Positions 14,696 through 15,514 of a stretch of 15,514 bases of DNA are shown piece by piece (position 1 is the stretch's first letter; the number at the start of each line of letters is the position of its first letter). The notes under the pieces were generated by a model. It worked only from the letters and a program-made list of their open reading frames with translations, did no database searches and was not told the DNA's origin. The stretch spans positions 1-15,514 of the forward strand of contig JAWWCA010000071.1 of NCBI GenBank assembly GCA_033720695.1, read 5' to 3'. Position numbers and translations under genes: made by a program. The DNA comes from DATGQT01 sp033720695 (GTDB taxonomy: Bacteria > Bacteroidota > Rhodothermia > Rhodothermales > Rubricoccaceae).

Positions 14696-15510
14696 GCGAC
14701 ACCGAGCCAGCCCTCGACGAGGCCCGGCAACAACATCACGCCCACCCCCAGCACCATCATCACGAGCTGCCACGCGCTCTTGGCCGCCGACTGGCTGTGG
14801 CGCCGGTTCAACTCTGGGATGAGGTCGCTCCCGGCCACGTAGAGGAACGCCCCGGCGGTCACCGGCAGGAGCCCATCGGCGAAGCCCTCGACGCGCGCGC
14901 CCACGACGAGCGCGATGACGGCCCCGAGGACGGCCGTCAGCCCCGAGAGGAAGTTGTAGAGGAGGGCGCGGCGTGGGCTGTAGCCGCCGTAGACGAGCAC
15001 GCCGAAGTCGCCGATCTCTTGCGGGATCTCGTGGAGCATCACCGCCAGCGTCGTCACCACGCCGGCCGGGACAGAGACGAGGTAGGCCGCCGCCACGATC
15101 ATCCCGTCGATGAAGTTGTGCGCCGCGTCGCCGACGAGGTTCATCGCGGCGAAGGGCTCGGGGCGCGCGTGGTGGTGCCCGTGGGGGGCGTGGACCCCGC
15201 CGGTCGCCCCCTCCAGCGCCTCGGGGTCGCCGTGCTGGTGCCGCCAGTGGAGGAACTTCTCGAGGACGAAAAAGCCGAGCACGCCCGCGATCACGAGCCC
15301 GCCCGTCAGCGGCCCATTCCCCAGTTGGTCGTAGGCGCGAGGGATGAGGTGAAGGAGGGCGCCCGCCAGCATCGCCCCGACCGCGAACGAGACGAGGAGG
15401 AAGATCACCTTCTCCAGCCGCGCGCGCCCGAGCGAGAGGGTGAACACGCCTGCGAGCGAGACGAGGCTTACGAGCAGGACGCTGCCGATGGCGTAGACGG
15501 CGACGGACAA
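14689..15510 (-). CDS. ZIP-family divalent metal transporter
   Basis: Inner-membrane carrier moving Zn2+, Fe2+ or similar ions into the cytoplasm. The 273 residues show about eight hydrophobic segments. The two metal-site helices carry HNFIDGM (131-137) and MLHEIPQEIGDFG (His160-Gly170), the HNxxDG and HEIPxE signatures of the family. Between helices 3 and 4 lies a His-rich loop (residues 88-113, nine histidines including HGHHH), a usual metal-sensing or metal-collecting loop. There is no ATG near the N-terminus: the start given is TTG at 15510, and the frame stays open to the window edge, so the true start may lie outside by a few codons. The gene is convergent with the epimerase, and their stop codons overlap. 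Confidence 0.92.
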   Translation of the reverse strand: MSVAVYAIGSVLLVSLVSLAGVFTLSLGRARLEKVIFLLVSFAVGAMLAGALLHLIPRAYDQLGNGPLTGGLVIAGVLGFFVLEKFLHWRHQHGDPEALEGATGGVHAPHGHHHARPEPFAAMNLVGDAAHNFIDGMIVAAAYLVSVPAGVVTTLAVMLHEIPQEIGDFGVLVYGGYSPRRALLYNFLSGLTAVLGAVIALVVGARVEGFADGLLPVTAGAFLYVAGSDLIPELNRRHSQSAAKSAWQLVMMVLGVGVMLLPGLVEGWLGVAH

Positions 15511-15514
15511 AGCG

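Noticed and set aside
1..15514. tRNA, rRNA, phage, transposase or integrase genes
   Set aside because: I read the gaps between genes on both strands and saw no cloverleaf, attachment site, terminal inverted repeat or mobile-element protein. A tRNAscan or Rfam search could still find a small RNA.

Overview
This is a GC-rich stretch (roughly 70% by eye) with densely packed genes, most of them on the minus strand. The gene content suggests a bacterium of the Bacteroidota/Rhodothermota side, possibly a Rhodothermales relative such as a Rubricoccaceae member. The pointers are a DUF1460 lipoprotein, a lysine-rich histone-H1-like AAKKT tail protein, a Tat-exported HiPIP, few recognisable Shine-Dalgarno sequences, and TTG or GTG starts. 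The taxon is an inference from families and base composition; no rRNA or tRNA gene is present to settle it.

Left part (1-5022, minus strand): an exopolysaccharide operon. It is read from about 5000 towards 1: a GT4 glycosyltransferase, a polyprenyl-phosphate sugar-1-phosphate transferase that starts repeat-unit synthesis, and a Wzz/BY-kinase chain-length regulator that runs off the left edge. The leader at 4928-5148 is richer in A+T than its surroundings and holds a candidate promoter.

Middle (5149-7864, minus strand): a redox-flavoured group followed by a small DNA-binding-type protein. In reading order these are the DUF2934 protein with seven AAKKT repeats, a membrane-anchored SDR, a small membrane protein with a VKOR-like CGWC motif, and a Tat-exported high-potential iron-sulfur lipoprotein. 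Several perfect hairpins lie between them. A divergent gap of about 300 bp then leads to a plus-strand, signal-peptide-bearing M49-like (dipeptidyl-peptidase III type) metallopeptidase at 8172-9926.

Right part (9942-15510): a minus-strand series reads aat (N-end-rule aminoacyl transferase), a DUF1460 amidase-like lipoprotein, ATP-dependent pfkA and a small cupin. A hairpin with a T-run after aat probably separates it from the rest. Divergent from aat, a stand-alone biotin carboxyl carrier protein and an NAD-dependent epimerase/reductase run on the plus strand. The epimerase meets a ZIP metal transporter tail to tail, with overlapping stop codons.

I saw no clear undescribed multi-gene system, phage, insertion sequence, CRISPR array or RNA gene. 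The most unusual items are the repeat architecture of the DUF2934/AAKKT protein, the exported M49-like peptidase with a five-residue HExxH motif, and the SDR/VKOR-like/HiPIP neighbourhood.
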